NCBI RefSeq assembly: GCF_902499335.1
Contig: NZ_CABVQK010000012.1
Location: forward strand, 124,001-188,000
Direction of reading: 5' to 3'
Length of the DNA: 64,000 nucleotides
DNA from: Burkholderia lata
GTDB taxonomy: Bacteria; Pseudomonadota; Gammaproteobacteria; Burkholderiales; Burkholderiaceae
Of the stretch, positions 54,166-63,400 are shown in pieces. Under the pieces are notes generated by a model that worked only from the letters and a program-made list of their open reading frames with translations, searched no databases and was not told the origin of the DNA. The position numbers and the translations under genes are program-made. Each line of letters begins with the position of its first letter. Within the stretch, counting starts at the first letter, position 1.

Positions 54166-54915
54166 ATGAACGTTACGACCTCCGACGATTGTATTGGCGT
54201 GCTGTCCGACCATTTGTGGGCGAAGCATTTCATCGTGCTCGGCTACCGGGATGGGGCCTTTTCGGCGATTCCGAACAATTTTTTCCGCAACTGGGTCGAT
54301 GAGGAAGCGCCGGTCGGTACGTTTCATATCGGCCGGTGCTCGTCGATCGGTGTGGGCTCGATCGCAAAGTACGACGTGGGCGATCAGAAGCTCGTGATCG
54401 GCAAGCACGTGGCCGGCGGACTGCGCCTGCGATTCCTGTTGAACGGTCAGCATGAGATGCGCACGATTTCGACGAGCATGTTCAGCCTCTACGGTAACGG
54501 CCTCGCCCATGCGCCGATGCCGCAATACTCGGACACCGTGATCCACAACGACGTCTGGATCGGCGATGAAGCCATGTTCCTTGGCGGCAGCCAGGTTGAG
54601 AGCGGCTGCGTGATCGGCGCGCGGGCCGTCATTCCGCCCAATTTCCGCACCGAGGCGTACGGCATTTATGCCGGCTCGCCGGCGCGTCTGGTGCGCTTCC
54701 GCTTCACGGAGAAGGTGCGCGAACGGCTGCTGCAGCTCGCGTGGTGGGACATGCCGCTCGACTGGATCAAGCAGAACAACGACGCTTTCCTGGTCGACCT
54801 CACCGCCGATGAAGGGCGTGCGCTCGACACGCTCGCGGCGCTCCAGGAAGCCAAGGATCGTGCCGTCGGTCAGTCCGGCCAACCGGCCGCCGCGTCGACG
54901 CCGACGCCCGCCTGA
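54166..54915 (+). CDS. Left-handed beta-helix acyltransferase (CatB/Vat-like)
   Basis: 249-aa hexapeptide-repeat acetyltransferase of the CatB/xenobiotic acetyltransferase type. The start ATG at 54166 gives MNVTTSDDCIGVLSDHLWAK. The repeat region (SVGS IAKYDVGDQKLVIGKH and the VIHNDVWIGDEAMFLGG stretch) builds the beta-helix, and the LRLRFLLNGQHEMRTIS loop carries a His in the usual catalytic place. It may acylate the amino sugar used for flagellin. First gene of the rightward glycosylation group. Confidence 0.8.
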   Translation: MNVTTSDDCIGVLSDHLWAKHFIVLGYRDGAFSAIPNNFFRNWVDEEAPVGTFHIGRCSSIGVGSIAKYDVGDQKLVIGKHVAGGLRLRFLLNGQHEMRTISTSMFSLYGNGLAHAPMPQYSDTVIHNDVWIGDEAMFLGGSQVESGCVIGARAVIPPNFRTEAYGIYAGSPARLVRFRFTEKVRERLLQLAWWDMPLDWIKQNNDAFLVDLTADEGRALDTLAALQEAKDRAVGQSGQPAAASTPTPA

Positions 54916-54954
54916 CCGACCGTTCGCGCTGCGCGCCGCGCAGCGCCGCATGAC

Positions 54955-56895
54955 ATGACACCTGCTTTCGACGAATCCGCACCGGTTCAACACGCCGCGA
55001 CGCTGTGCCAGAACGGACAGTTCGCCGATGCACTGTCGCTCGTCGCGCCGCTGTTCGACCGGCCGGCGCCGGCCATCGCTGCGTTGCACATCGCGGCCGT
55101 CTGCGCGCTCGGCCTGAACCGTCTGGTCGACGCGGAAGCCTGGTGGCGGCGCGCAATCGACACGATGCCGGCGTTCGAGCCGCCGTACGACGGCCTCGGC
55201 GCGCTGCTCGTGTCGCAAGGTCGCCTGTCCGACGCCGAGGCGCTTCTGCGCCGGCAGCTCGCGGCCGTCACGCCGTTGCGGGCGTCGCACCATCACCGGT
55301 TCGGCAAGGTGCTCGAAGCGCTCGGCCGACTCGATGAGGCCGAACAAGCGCTCGGGCAGGCGCTGCTGATCGAGCCGCAGGCGGCCGACGTGCTGACCGA
55401 TCTCGGCAACCTGCTGCGCGTCCTCGGCCGGCAGGCCGAAGCGGAACTCGCGTACCGGCTCGCGATTGCCGTGCGCGCCGACTACGTGCTCGCGCACGCC
55501 AATCTCGGTGCGATCCTCGTCGACATGCAGCGGCTGCCGGAAGCGGAAGCGGCGAGCCGCCAGGCGCTCGCGCTGTGCCCGGATCATCTGGAGGCGCACT
55601 ACAACCTCGGCGTCGCGCTGCAGAATCTCGATCGCCTGCCGGAAGCGGAAACGGCCTATCGCGACGCGATCCGTTGCCGCCCCGGCCAGCCGCAGCCGCA
55701 CAACAACCTGGGCTGCGTGCTGCGCGCGCAGGGCCGCCACGACGAAGCGATGGCCGTCTTCGCCGATGCGCTGTCGCTCGCACCGGACATGGCCGAAGTG
55801 CACTACAACCTCGGCACCACATTTGCGTACGCCGGCCGCCATGACGATGCCGAACGGGCGTACCGCCGCGCGCTCGAGCTGCGCGAGGATTATGGCGATG
55901 CGCGTTTCGGCCTGGCGACGCTGCTGCTCGCGCTTGGCCGGTTCGACGAAGGCTGGCGGCGCTACGAATCGCGCTACGAGCAATCGGCGTTCGTGCATCG
56001 CCGGACCCGCGAGGTGTTGGCGTGTGCGCAGTGGCAAGGAGAGTCGCTCGCCGGCAAGACGCTGCTCGTCTGGCAGGAGGACGGCCTGGGCGACATGCTG
56101 CAGTTCGGCCGCTACTTTGCGGAATTTCGTGCGCGGCATGCGGCGCGCGTGGTGTTCGCATGCCAGCCCGCGCTGCATCGGCTGATGGAAACGGTCGACG
56201 GCGTCGACGCGGTGCTCGATCACGAGACCGCGACCGCACAGGCGGCGCAGTTCGATTACTGGACGAGCCTGCTGAGCGCGCCGATGCACGCGGGCACGAC
56301 GCTCGACACGATTCCGCCGCCGGTGCGTCTCGCGCCCGATCCGGCCCGCGTCGCACACTGGCGTGCACGTCTCGACGCGCTGCCGGCCGGCCCGCGCGTC
56401 GGCCTCGTGTGGAAGGGCAACCCGAAGCATCACAACGATGCGCACCGCTCGCTGCCGTCGCTCGCGTTGCTGACACCGCTGTGGAGCGTGCCGGGCGTGA
56501 GTTTCGTGAGCCTGCAGAAGGGGCAGGGCGAGGACGAGGCGCGTCAGCCGCCGGGTGGCCTGCCGTTGCTGCACCTGGGCTCGGAGATCGACGATTTCGC
56601 GGATACGGCCGCGATCGTCGCGCAACTCGATCTCGTGGTGTGCGTCGATACGTCCACCGCGCATCTGGCCGCATCGCTCGGCAAGCCTTGCTGGGTGCTG
56701 CTGCCGAATCAGGATGTAGACTGGCGCTGGATGCACGACCGCGACGATTCGCCGTGGTATCCGGGCACGGTGCGGTTGTTCCGCAGAGGACGCGGCGACA
56801 CCTGGATCCAGCTGGCCGAGCGCTTGCGCGAGGCGTTCGCCGCGCATTTCGCGGCCGGCCGCATGACGCCGGACGAGGCGGTGCGTACCGCCTGA
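54955..56895 (+). CDS. TPR protein with GT9-like glycosyltransferase domain
   Basis: 646-aa protein. About nine tetratricopeptide repeats (residues 10-345, for example AEAELAYRLAIAVRADYVLA and HYNLGTTFAYAGRHDDAERA) are followed by a C-terminal domain (about 350-640) like GT9 heptosyltransferases: LVWQEDGLGDMLQFGRYF and DLVVCVDTSTAHLAASLGKPCWVLL. TPR-glycosyltransferase fusions of this kind are common in flagellin glycosylation clusters. The TPR part could hold flagellin. It follows the acyltransferase by 39 nt. Confidence 0.82.
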   Translation: MTPAFDESAPVQHAATLCQNGQFADALSLVAPLFDRPAPAIAALHIAAVCALGLNRLVDAEAWWRRAIDTMPAFEPPYDGLGALLVSQGRLSDAEALLRRQLAAVTPLRASHHHRFGKVLEALGRLDEAEQALGQALLIEPQAADVLTDLGNLLRVLGRQAEAELAYRLAIAVRADYVLAHANLGAILVDMQRLPEAEAASRQALALCPDHLEAHYNLGVALQNLDRLPEAETAYRDAIRCRPGQPQPHNNLGCVLRAQGRHDEAMAVFADALSLAPDMAEVHYNLGTTFAYAGRHDDAERAYRRALELREDYGDARFGLATLLLALGRFDEGWRRYESRYEQSAFVHRRTREVLACAQWQGESLAGKTLLVWQEDGLGDMLQFGRYFAEFRARHAARVVFACQPALHRLMETVDGVDAVLDHETATAQAAQFDYWTSLLSAPMHAGTTLDTIPPPVRLAPDPARVAHWRARLDALPAGPRVGLVWKGNPKHHNDAHRSLPSLALLTPLWSVPGVSFVSLQKGQGEDEARQPPGGLPLLHLGSEIDDFADTAAIVAQLDLVVCVDTSTAHLAASLGKPCWVLLPNQDVDWRWMHDRDDSPWYPGTVRLFRRGRGDTWIQLAERLREAFAAHFAAGRMTPDEAVRTA

Positions 56896-56998
56896 AGTGA
56901 CGCCGCGTGCCGCGCGCGCAGGGCGGCACGTCATACTGCGTGCGGGAAACGCGGCAATGACAACGCCGCTTCTGCTTTTCAGATCAATCGAGGCCCTC

Positions 56999-57661
56999 GT
57001 GGAAAACATCGTCATCGTCGGCTCGTCCGGTCACGCCAAGGTCGTGATCGACATCGTCGAACAGGCCGGCCGGTACCGGATCGCCGGGCTGATCGATTCG
57101 TTCCGGCCGCGCGGCGAGGAGACGCTCGGCTACCCGGTGCTGGGCACCGAGCAGGACCTGCCGCATCTGATCGACGCGCACGGAGTCGCCGGGCTGCTGG
57201 TTGCGATCGGCGACAACCACGCGCGCGAGCAAGTGACGGCCGATCTCGCTGCCCTCGTGCCCGGCTTGCCGTGCGTGTCGGCGGTGCATCCGGCCGCGTG
57301 CGTCGGCAACGCGTCGACGATCGGTGCGGGCACGGTCGTGATGGCCGGCGCGGTGATCAATCCGTGCTGCACGATCGGCAGCGGGTGCATCGTCAACACG
57401 AATGCCTCGCTCGACCACGACGGCGTGATGGCGGATTTCTCGAGTCTCGCGCCGGGTGTCGTCACCGGCGGCAACTGCCGGATCGGCCATGGCGCTGCGA
57501 TCGGCCTCGGCGCGATGCTGCGGCATCGGATCGCGGTGGGCGAGCACAGCGTGGTCGGCGCGGGCTCGGTCGTATTGCACGACGTCGAGCCGTACACGGT
57601 CGCGTACGGCAATCCGGCCCGCCGGGTTCGCGCCCGCGCGCCCGGCGACCGTTACCTGTAG
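56999..57661 (+). CDS. NeuD/VioB-type sugar O- or N-acyltransferase
   Basis: 220-aa transferase of the NeuD/PglD family. The GTG start at 56999 has GAGG 5 nt upstream and gives the family opening VENIVIVGSSGHAKVVIDIVEQ, the Rossmann-like N-domain. The C-terminal half is a left-handed beta-helix with ASLDHDGVMADFSSLAPGV, carrying the catalytic His. Next to a VioA-type aminotransferase, it most likely N-acylates a 4-amino-4,6-dideoxy sugar nucleotide. An ATG at 56957 would add 14 residues. Confidence 0.85.
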   Translation: MENIVIVGSSGHAKVVIDIVEQAGRYRIAGLIDSFRPRGEETLGYPVLGTEQDLPHLIDAHGVAGLLVAIGDNHAREQVTADLAALVPGLPCVSAVHPAACVGNASTIGAGTVVMAGAVINPCCTIGSGCIVNTNASLDHDGVMADFSSLAPGVVTGGNCRIGHGAAIGLGAMLRHRIAVGEHSVVGAGSVVLHDVEPYTVAYGNPARRVRARAPGDRYL

Positions 57662-57671
57662 ACGTCGCGGG

Positions 57672-58814
57672 TCAGCGCGCGATCAGCTCGACGATGCGGC
57701 GGACCATGTCGTCGGTGAGCGCCGGGTAGATCGGCAGGCACAGCACCTTGCGCGCGGCCTCGGTGGCGACGGGCAGGTTGTCGCGGTTGGCGGACGGCAG
57801 CCCGCGGTACATCGGGAATTCCGAAATCAACGGATGGAAGTAGCGGCGCGCATACACGTCGTAGTCGCGCAGCTTCTGGTACAGCCCATCGCGGTCGAGC
57901 GGATAGTCTTCGTCGACGAGGATCGCGAAATACGCGTGGTTCGCGACGGTCTGGCCGCCGAGCGGCACGCAGCGGATGCCGCGCACGTCGCTCAGCAGCG
58001 AGCGGTACAGCGTGTCGATTTCGCGGCGGCGCGCGAGTGCGCCGTCGATGTGCTGCAATTGCAGCATCCCGAAGGCGGCGTTGATCTCGCTCATTTTGCC
58101 GTTGATGCCGGGCGCGACGACCGTGACTTCGTCGACGAAACCGAAGTTCTTCAGGTGATCGATCCGTTGCTTGGTCTTCGCGTCGGGGCAGATGATCGCT
58201 CCGCCTTCGAACGTGTTGAACACCTTCGTCGCGTGGAAGCTCAGCACCGACAGATCGCCGTGGGTGAGCACGCTGCCGGTGGCGTTCTGCACGCCGAACG
58301 CATGCGCGGCGTCATAGATCACGCGCAGGTTGTAGTTGTCGGCGATCTTCTGGATGGCGTCGACGTCGCACGGATTGCCGTAGCAGTGCACGGGCATGAT
58401 CGCGGTGGTCTGCGGCGTGATCGCCGCCTCGATGCGCGCGGGGTCCAGGTTGAGCGTGCCGGGCGTGACGTCGACGAATACCGGCTTGATGCCGTTCCAC
58501 AGCAGCGAATGCGCGGTGGCGACGAACGAATACGGCGTCGTGATCACTTCGCCATTGATGCGCAGCGCCTGCAGCGCGGTGAGGAGCGCGAGGGTGCCGT
58601 TCGCGAACAGCGACAGGTGCGGCACGCCGAGATACTCGCACAGCGCGCGCTCGAACTGCTGGTGGAACGGTCCGCCGTTGGTCAGCGTGCGGCTCTCCCA
58701 GATCTTCTCGAGGTACGGCAGGAATTCATCGAGCGGCGGCAGGTGCGGCTGCGTGACGTAGATGCGTTCGTGCGGCAGTTGCGCGACGGACGACGCGGGC
58801 AGGCTGGCGGTCAT
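57672..58814 (-). CDS. vioA: DegT/DnrJ/EryC1/StrS sugar aminotransferase, VioA-type
   Basis: 380-aa PLP-dependent aminotransferase that would make dTDP-4-amino-4,6-dideoxyglucose from the 4-keto sugar. The start ATG at 58814 gives MTASLPASSVAQLPHERIYV. The PLP lysine lies in SFHATKVFNTFEGG (about residue 187), and ALLTALQALRINGEVITTPY and VIYDAAHAFGVQ match the VioA group strongly. It is convergent with the acyltransferase and follows the GT41 gene on the same strand, consistent with one sugar pathway for flagellin. Confidence 0.87.
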   Translation of the reverse strand: MTASLPASSVAQLPHERIYVTQPHLPPLDEFLPYLEKIWESRTLTNGGPFHQQFERALCEYLGVPHLSLFANGTLALLTALQALRINGEVITTPYSFVATAHSLLWNGIKPVFVDVTPGTLNLDPARIEAAITPQTTAIMPVHCYGNPCDVDAIQKIADNYNLRVIYDAAHAFGVQNATGSVLTHGDLSVLSFHATKVFNTFEGGAIICPDAKTKQRIDHLKNFGFVDEVTVVAPGINGKMSEINAAFGMLQLQHIDGALARRREIDTLYRSLLSDVRGIRCVPLGGQTVANHAYFAILVDEDYPLDRDGLYQKLRDYDVYARRYFHPLISEFPMYRGLPSANRDNLPVATEAARKVLCLPIYPALTDDMVRRIVELIAR

Positions 58815-58842
58815 GATGGTCTCTCTCGATCTGACGTGAGGT

Positions 58843-61185
58843 TCAGGCCTCTGCCGCGGCCTGTGCGGTAGCCGTGTCGTCGAACAGCGGCGTGTCGAAT
58901 GCGATGGCAGGCTCACCTGCGCACCAGCGGGTCCACATCGTGCGCAGCGCCGACGACAGCCCGGCTGCGACGATAGCCGGCCGGAACGCGGCGGATTCCG
59001 CGCAGCGTGCTCGCAGGCCGGCGCGAAGCGCCCGCAGCGCGGCGGTATCGCGGCTGAGCGCGAGCGCCCTCGCGACGAAATCGTCCTCGTCCGTCGCGAT
59101 GTACGCGTCGAGCCCGACGTGCTGCAGCCAGCCCGCGCTCCCGCGCCCGGCCATCGTCGCGCCGGGGATCGTCACGGTCGGCACGCCCATCCACAGCGCA
59201 TTCAGCGTAGTCGTCGAACCGGTGTACGGGAACGCGTCGAGACAGAGGTCGACGCCGTGATGCTGCTGCATGTAGACGGGGATGTTCGAGCGCCGGTGGA
59301 ACGTCAGGCGGCCGGCATCGATGCCGGAGTCTGCGAACCATTCGGTCAGCGTCTGCTGGTCACCGTTGCTGCCGATCGCGCCGAGCGCCATGCGCGCGGT
59401 CGGATCCGCGTGCAGCACGCGCGCCCAGACCTCGATCACGTGCGGGCTCAGCTTGTTCAGGCGGTTGAAGCTGGCGTACGTCGTATAACCGTTGTGCAGC
59501 GCCGGCAGCACGTTGACGGGCGGGCAGTTCGGCGGCGGCATGAACGGTGCGATCGCGGGCAGCCGCACGATCTGCTCGACGAACTGGTCGTCGAACGCGC
59601 CGTGCGGCGCGACGAAGCGGTCCGTCAGGTAGTAGTCCATCTGGCTGAGTCCGGTCGTGGCCGGATAGCCGATCCACGACGCTTGAACCGGCGCCGCGCG
59701 CTGCGCCAGCGCGACGAGCCGGTTGCGGCCGGTGTGGCCCGACAGGTCGATCACGATGTCGATGCCGTCGTTGCGCACGCGTTCGAGGAAGGCCTGGTCG
59801 CTCATGCTGGCGACGTTGCGCCAGGTCGTCGCATGGGCCTTGAAGCGTTCGGACGTCTGATCTTCCTCGAGATAATTGTGATAGAAGTGCATCGCAATGC
59901 CGGGATCGGCCGCGAGATGCTCGATCACGGGCACGGCGTACGAGGCGACCGCGTGGCTGAACAGGTCGCCCGACACGAAGCCGACCTGCAGCTTGCGCGC
60001 AGGGTCGCGCGGGTTCGAGAACACCGCCGCGCGCTTGCGCTTGAGGTTGTCGTAGCGTTGCCCGAACTTGCGGTGTTCCGCAACGAGCGCCTGCGGACTG
60101 AAGTCGGTGCTGTGCGCGATACAGAACAGCATGCTGCTGTGGGTGACGCTGTCGGTCGGGTTGATGTCGATCGCGCGCCTCAGCCAGCCTATTGCTTCCT
60201 GCGTTGCACCCAGTTCAAGCAGCACGAAGCCGAGCGTGCCGCATGGCGCGGCGACGCCCGGCGCGAGCTCGACCGCGCGCCGGCAGGCCGCGATCGCTTC
60301 ATCCGAGCGGCGCAGCGCGAACAGCACGAGACCGCGAATCCGCATGGCCTCCGGGTGATCGGGCTGAAGCTGGAGCAGGCGATTGCACTGTTCGTCGGCT
60401 TCCGCGAGACGGTTCATCACCCGCAGCGTATCGGCGAGCAGGATGCGCACGAGCACTTCATCCGGCAGCAATTCGACCGTGCGAAAGCCGGCCTCGATCA
60501 TCTCCGCGAAGCGGCCTTCCCGGTGATGCGATGCGGACAGCGCGCGCCAGCATGGGCCGTCCTCCGGGTAGTCGGCGACCAGTTGCCGCGCAAGCGCGGT
60601 GGCTTCCGCGTGCTTGTTCTTGTCGAACAGCGCCGCGTGCTTTTGCAGCAGCGTCTGATTGGGGCGACGGACAGGCTTGCCGGAGTCGCTCCGCCCGGCC
60701 GGGCCGGCCGCGGTTTCCAGGACGATCGCCGTGCCGACGCCGCTCGGGGCGACCGCTGCAGTCGCGAGCACGATGTCGGGCGACGCCAGTTGCGCGATCA
60801 GCCCGTTGAGCGCCGGGCCGTGCACGCCGCGTTGCTGCGCGATTTCGACCGCGATCCACGCGGCGGCCGTTTGCCCGCTGCGATGCAGTGCGTGAATGTA
60901 GCTGACCCAGTAGAAGCCGTTATCCGGGCTCGCGCCGATGGCGGCTTCGAAATGCGGCACCGCGTCAGCCGATTGGTCCGTATCGACCATCAGCACCGCG
61001 AGGTTGTAATGCGCATCCCCGTGCGTGGGCACCGCGTCGAGGATGGCCTCGTACAGCGCCCGGGCGTCGTCGAATGCGCCGCTGCGCTGGCGCTCGAGCG
61101 CGTTGTCCATGACGAGCGCAATGTCCTGCGCAAGCTGCTGTTCAGGCGTGAGCGCGGCGGAGGCGGGCAGTTCGGTCGAGAACAT
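58843..61185 (-). CDS. TPR plus GT41 O-glycosyltransferase (flagellin glycosyltransferase)
   Basis: 780-aa protein related to O-GlcNAc transferase/SPINDLY. TPR-like repeats run from about residue 25 to 350 (for example NLAVLMVDTDQSADAVPHFE and LLQLQPDHPEAMRIRGLVLF). The C-terminal GT41 domain has LQVGFVSGDLFSHAVASYAV, DIVIDLSGHTGRNRLVALAQ and WIGYPATTGLSQMDYYLTD, and later TLNALWMGVPTVTIPG. It lies right after the fliT terminator. The likely job is to put the VioA-derived sugar on Ser/Thr of flagellin in the cytoplasm. Confidence 0.88.
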   Translation of the reverse strand: MFSTELPASAALTPEQQLAQDIALVMDNALERQRSGAFDDARALYEAILDAVPTHGDAHYNLAVLMVDTDQSADAVPHFEAAIGASPDNGFYWVSYIHALHRSGQTAAAWIAVEIAQQRGVHGPALNGLIAQLASPDIVLATAAVAPSGVGTAIVLETAAGPAGRSDSGKPVRRPNQTLLQKHAALFDKNKHAEATALARQLVADYPEDGPCWRALSASHHREGRFAEMIEAGFRTVELLPDEVLVRILLADTLRVMNRLAEADEQCNRLLQLQPDHPEAMRIRGLVLFALRRSDEAIAACRRAVELAPGVAAPCGTLGFVLLELGATQEAIGWLRRAIDINPTDSVTHSSMLFCIAHSTDFSPQALVAEHRKFGQRYDNLKRKRAAVFSNPRDPARKLQVGFVSGDLFSHAVASYAVPVIEHLAADPGIAMHFYHNYLEEDQTSERFKAHATTWRNVASMSDQAFLERVRNDGIDIVIDLSGHTGRNRLVALAQRAAPVQASWIGYPATTGLSQMDYYLTDRFVAPHGAFDDQFVEQIVRLPAIAPFMPPPNCPPVNVLPALHNGYTTYASFNRLNKLSPHVIEVWARVLHADPTARMALGAIGSNGDQQTLTEWFADSGIDAGRLTFHRRSNIPVYMQQHHGVDLCLDAFPYTGSTTTLNALWMGVPTVTIPGATMAGRGSAGWLQHVGLDAYIATDEDDFVARALALSRDTAALRALRAGLRARCAESAAFRPAIVAAGLSSALRTMWTRWCAGEPAIAFDTPLFDDTATAQAAAEA

Positions 61186-61326
61186 GATGAGATCTGCGGA
61201 AAGTCGGTCGATACCATTATGGGTAGCGTGCCGTCGCGCCGATGCCGCGAGATGACGGGAAAAGCCGGGTTAGTTTGGCCGATTGAACGGTCGGCCGAGG
61301 CAGGGGGGGCGGCGCGGTCGGCGGCC

Positions 61327-61353
61327 CCAAAAAAAACGCCCGCACGAGGCGGG
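61327..61353 (-). terminator. Rho-independent terminator of the fliC-fliD-fliT transcript
   Basis: CGCCCGC/GCGGGCG stem (61335-61341 and 61347-61353) with a 5-nt loop followed on the minus strand by eight Ts. It lies about 88 nt after the fliT stop and before the glycosyltransferase gene. Confidence 0.92.
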
Positions 61354-61440
61354 CGGAGGCGAACGAGCACGCCCTCACATCAGCGTGTAGTTCTTGTTGT
61401 CAGGTTGGTGCGCGGGTGATGGCGCGGTGCCGGTCTCGCG

Positions 61441-61740
61441 TCAGCGGCTTGCGATGTTCTGGTACTGGCCGACGGCCTGTACACGGCCCATCGCCGCCTG
61501 GTATTCGTCGGTCAGTTCCTGCTGCGCGCGTTGCGCGTTGGCGAAGATGCGGTCGTTGCTGGTCTGCATACGGCGGATTGCGGCGATGCCGGCGGGTGGT
61601 TGAACGGCCGCGAGCATCGCGACGAGCGTCCAGCGCGCGTCGACGAGGCGCACCGCTTCGGCCCAGTCGGCCATCGCGGCCGCGTGTTCGATCGCGTCGG
61701 TGAGCGCGTCGAGCTGGGCAATCAGTTCGGTCTGTTCCAT
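61441..61740 (-). CDS. fliT: Flagellar chaperone FliT
   Basis: 99-aa helical protein that would bind the cap protein FliD and keep it ready for export; in some bacteria FliT also tunes flagellar gene expression. All-helical sequence (LIAQLDALTDAIEHAAAMAD and WAEAVRLVDARWTLVAMLAA). The identification rests largely on its place after fliD and its length and composition. Confidence 0.8.
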   Translation of the reverse strand: MEQTELIAQLDALTDAIEHAAAMADWAEAVRLVDARWTLVAMLAAVQPPAGIAAIRRMQTSNDRIFANAQRAQQELTDEYQAAMGRVQAVGQYQNIASR

Positions 61741-61765
61741 CCTGGCTCTCCTGTCCGGCTAGCGG

Positions 61766-63268
61766 TCAGCCCTTGTTGTTCGACATCGCGCCGGCGCTGT
61801 TCGTGCCGCCGAACAACTGCGTCAGGTACTGCGAGTTGCTGTTCATCGTCGCCATCAGCGTGTTGAGCGCGGTGAACTGCGCCTGGTACTGGCTGGTCAG
61901 TTGCGCCGCGTAGTTCGACAGGGTCGTCTGCTGCGTGGTGACGCTCTTCAGGTCGTTGTTGAGCGCCGTCGTGCGTGCGGCGATCAGCCCGTTCGTCTGC
62001 GTGTAGTTCGTGATGTCGGCCGTCAGCTGCTGGCCGATCCCGTTCGTCGAATTGAACAGCGACGCGACGCCCGTCGGGTTGCTCTGCAGCGCGGTGTTGA
62101 GCGCCGTGCTGTCGACCTGCAGCGTGCCGTCGGCCTGCAGCGTGACGCCGATCGACGCGAGGTTGACCGTCGAGCCGCTGCCTTTCACGCCGCTCGCGAC
62201 GACCGATGCGAGCGCGTTGCGGATCGTGTTCAGCGTCGAGTCGCCGAGCAGCGGCCCTTGCGACGACGCGCCGGACGTGAAGCTCGACAGCGAGCCCATC
62301 GTCGTGACGAGCGTGTTGTAGAGCGTCACGAAGTTGTTGATCGTCGAAGCCTGGCTCTTCGTATCGGTGGCGACCGTCAGCGTCTGCGTCGAGCCGACCG
62401 CGGCCGAGGTCAGGTTCAGCGTGACGCCGGTGATCGCGCTCGACACGGTGTTGCTCGCGCTCGTCGCGGCGATGCCGTTGATCGTGAACGTGGCGTCCTG
62501 CGCGGCCGTGCTTTGCTTCCAGGCGGCGCCGCTGTTCGCGGACGTAAAGGTCGACTGGCCACCCGTCGTGCTGGCCGTCGACGTGACGCCGAGGCTGGAC
62601 AGGCCGTTGTCGCCGGACACGTTGCTGACCGCGACGCTGATCGCGTTCGCGGCGCCGGTCGGCGTCGAGCTGAGCACGAGGTGCGCGCCGTCGCTGCCGT
62701 TGACGACCGACGCGACGATGCCCGGGTTGCCGGTCGTGTTGTTGATCGCGGCGGCGATGCCGGACAGCGTGTTGTTGGCGCTGTTCACGTCGACGGTGAA
62801 CGACTTGCTGCCGAGCGACAGCGTCATCGTGCCGGTGCCGAGCGCCGTCGACGCACCGAATGCGGCCGACGACAGCGACTGCGACGTCGCGATCTGCGTG
62901 ACGCCGACCGAATAGCTGCCGGCGACGGCGCCGGCACCCGCCGTCGCAGTCAGGCCGGTGCCGCTCGCGGTGGCGGTGAAGGTGTTCTGTAGCGAGCCGT
63001 TCGACAGCGTCGTGAGGCCGGCCTGGAGTGCGCTCAGCGCTGCCGAAAGGGCGCCGTACGCGGAAATCTGGGTGTTGTCGCTGGCCTGCTGCGCGGTGAG
63101 CGCTGCAGCCTGACCGGCGGTCTTCGCATTGACGAGCGCCGTCACGAGCGAGTTGACGTCCATCGACGAGTTGCCGGTCGAGCCGCTGATGATCGATTGG
63201 GCGGCCTGTTGCAGCGCGCTGTTGGCCGAGCTGTTGGCGGCGGTGACGGCGGGATTGATCGTCGACAT
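61766..63268 (-). CDS. fliD: Flagellar filament cap protein FliD
   Basis: 500-aa cap protein (HAP2) that directs flagellin assembly at the filament tip. The N-terminal D0 region (NSALQQAAQSIISGSTGNSS and DVNSLVTALVNAKTAGQAAA) and the C-terminal coiled coil (TTQQTTLSNYAAQLTSQYQA) flank a large Ser/Thr/Ala-rich middle. Start ATG 63268. Many Ser and Thr could make it a glycosylation target along with flagellin. Preceded by fliC and followed by fliT. Confidence 0.92.
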   Translation of the reverse strand: MSTINPAVTAANSSANSALQQAAQSIISGSTGNSSMDVNSLVTALVNAKTAGQAAALTAQQASDNTQISAYGALSAALSALQAGLTTLSNGSLQNTFTATASGTGLTATAGAGAVAGSYSVGVTQIATSQSLSSAAFGASTALGTGTMTLSLGSKSFTVDVNSANNTLSGIAAAINNTTGNPGIVASVVNGSDGAHLVLSSTPTGAANAISVAVSNVSGDNGLSSLGVTSTASTTGGQSTFTSANSGAAWKQSTAAQDATFTINGIAATSASNTVSSAITGVTLNLTSAAVGSTQTLTVATDTKSQASTINNFVTLYNTLVTTMGSLSSFTSGASSQGPLLGDSTLNTIRNALASVVASGVKGSGSTVNLASIGVTLQADGTLQVDSTALNTALQSNPTGVASLFNSTNGIGQQLTADITNYTQTNGLIAARTTALNNDLKSVTTQQTTLSNYAAQLTSQYQAQFTALNTLMATMNSNSQYLTQLFGGTNSAGAMSNNKG

Positions 63269-63320
63269 CGTAGTACTCCGTGCGGCGGGTGATCCGTGAA
63301 CTTCGGGGTGAAGACCTGGT

Positions 63321-63384
63321 CGCGGGGCGCGGCCCCGCGTACCAAGCGCTTGCGGCCGGGCCGCGCGTTACGCGGGGCCCGGCC
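63321..63384 (-). terminator. Two GC hairpins between fliC and fliD
   Basis: CGCGGGGC/GCCCCGCG (63321-63339, 3-nt loop) and a longer stem with GCCGGGCC paired to GGCCCGGC (about 63355-63383). There is no T-run, so they are probably attenuators or RNA-stability elements that keep flagellin well above cap protein. Confidence 0.45.
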
Positions 63385-63400
63385 GTGGGTTGCTACTCGA

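Noticed and set aside
53065..57015. A 1316-codon open frame on the minus strand
   Set aside because: It lies opposite three well-supported rightward genes, its translation is Arg/Ala/His-rich without domains, and long antisense frames are expected at this GC content.
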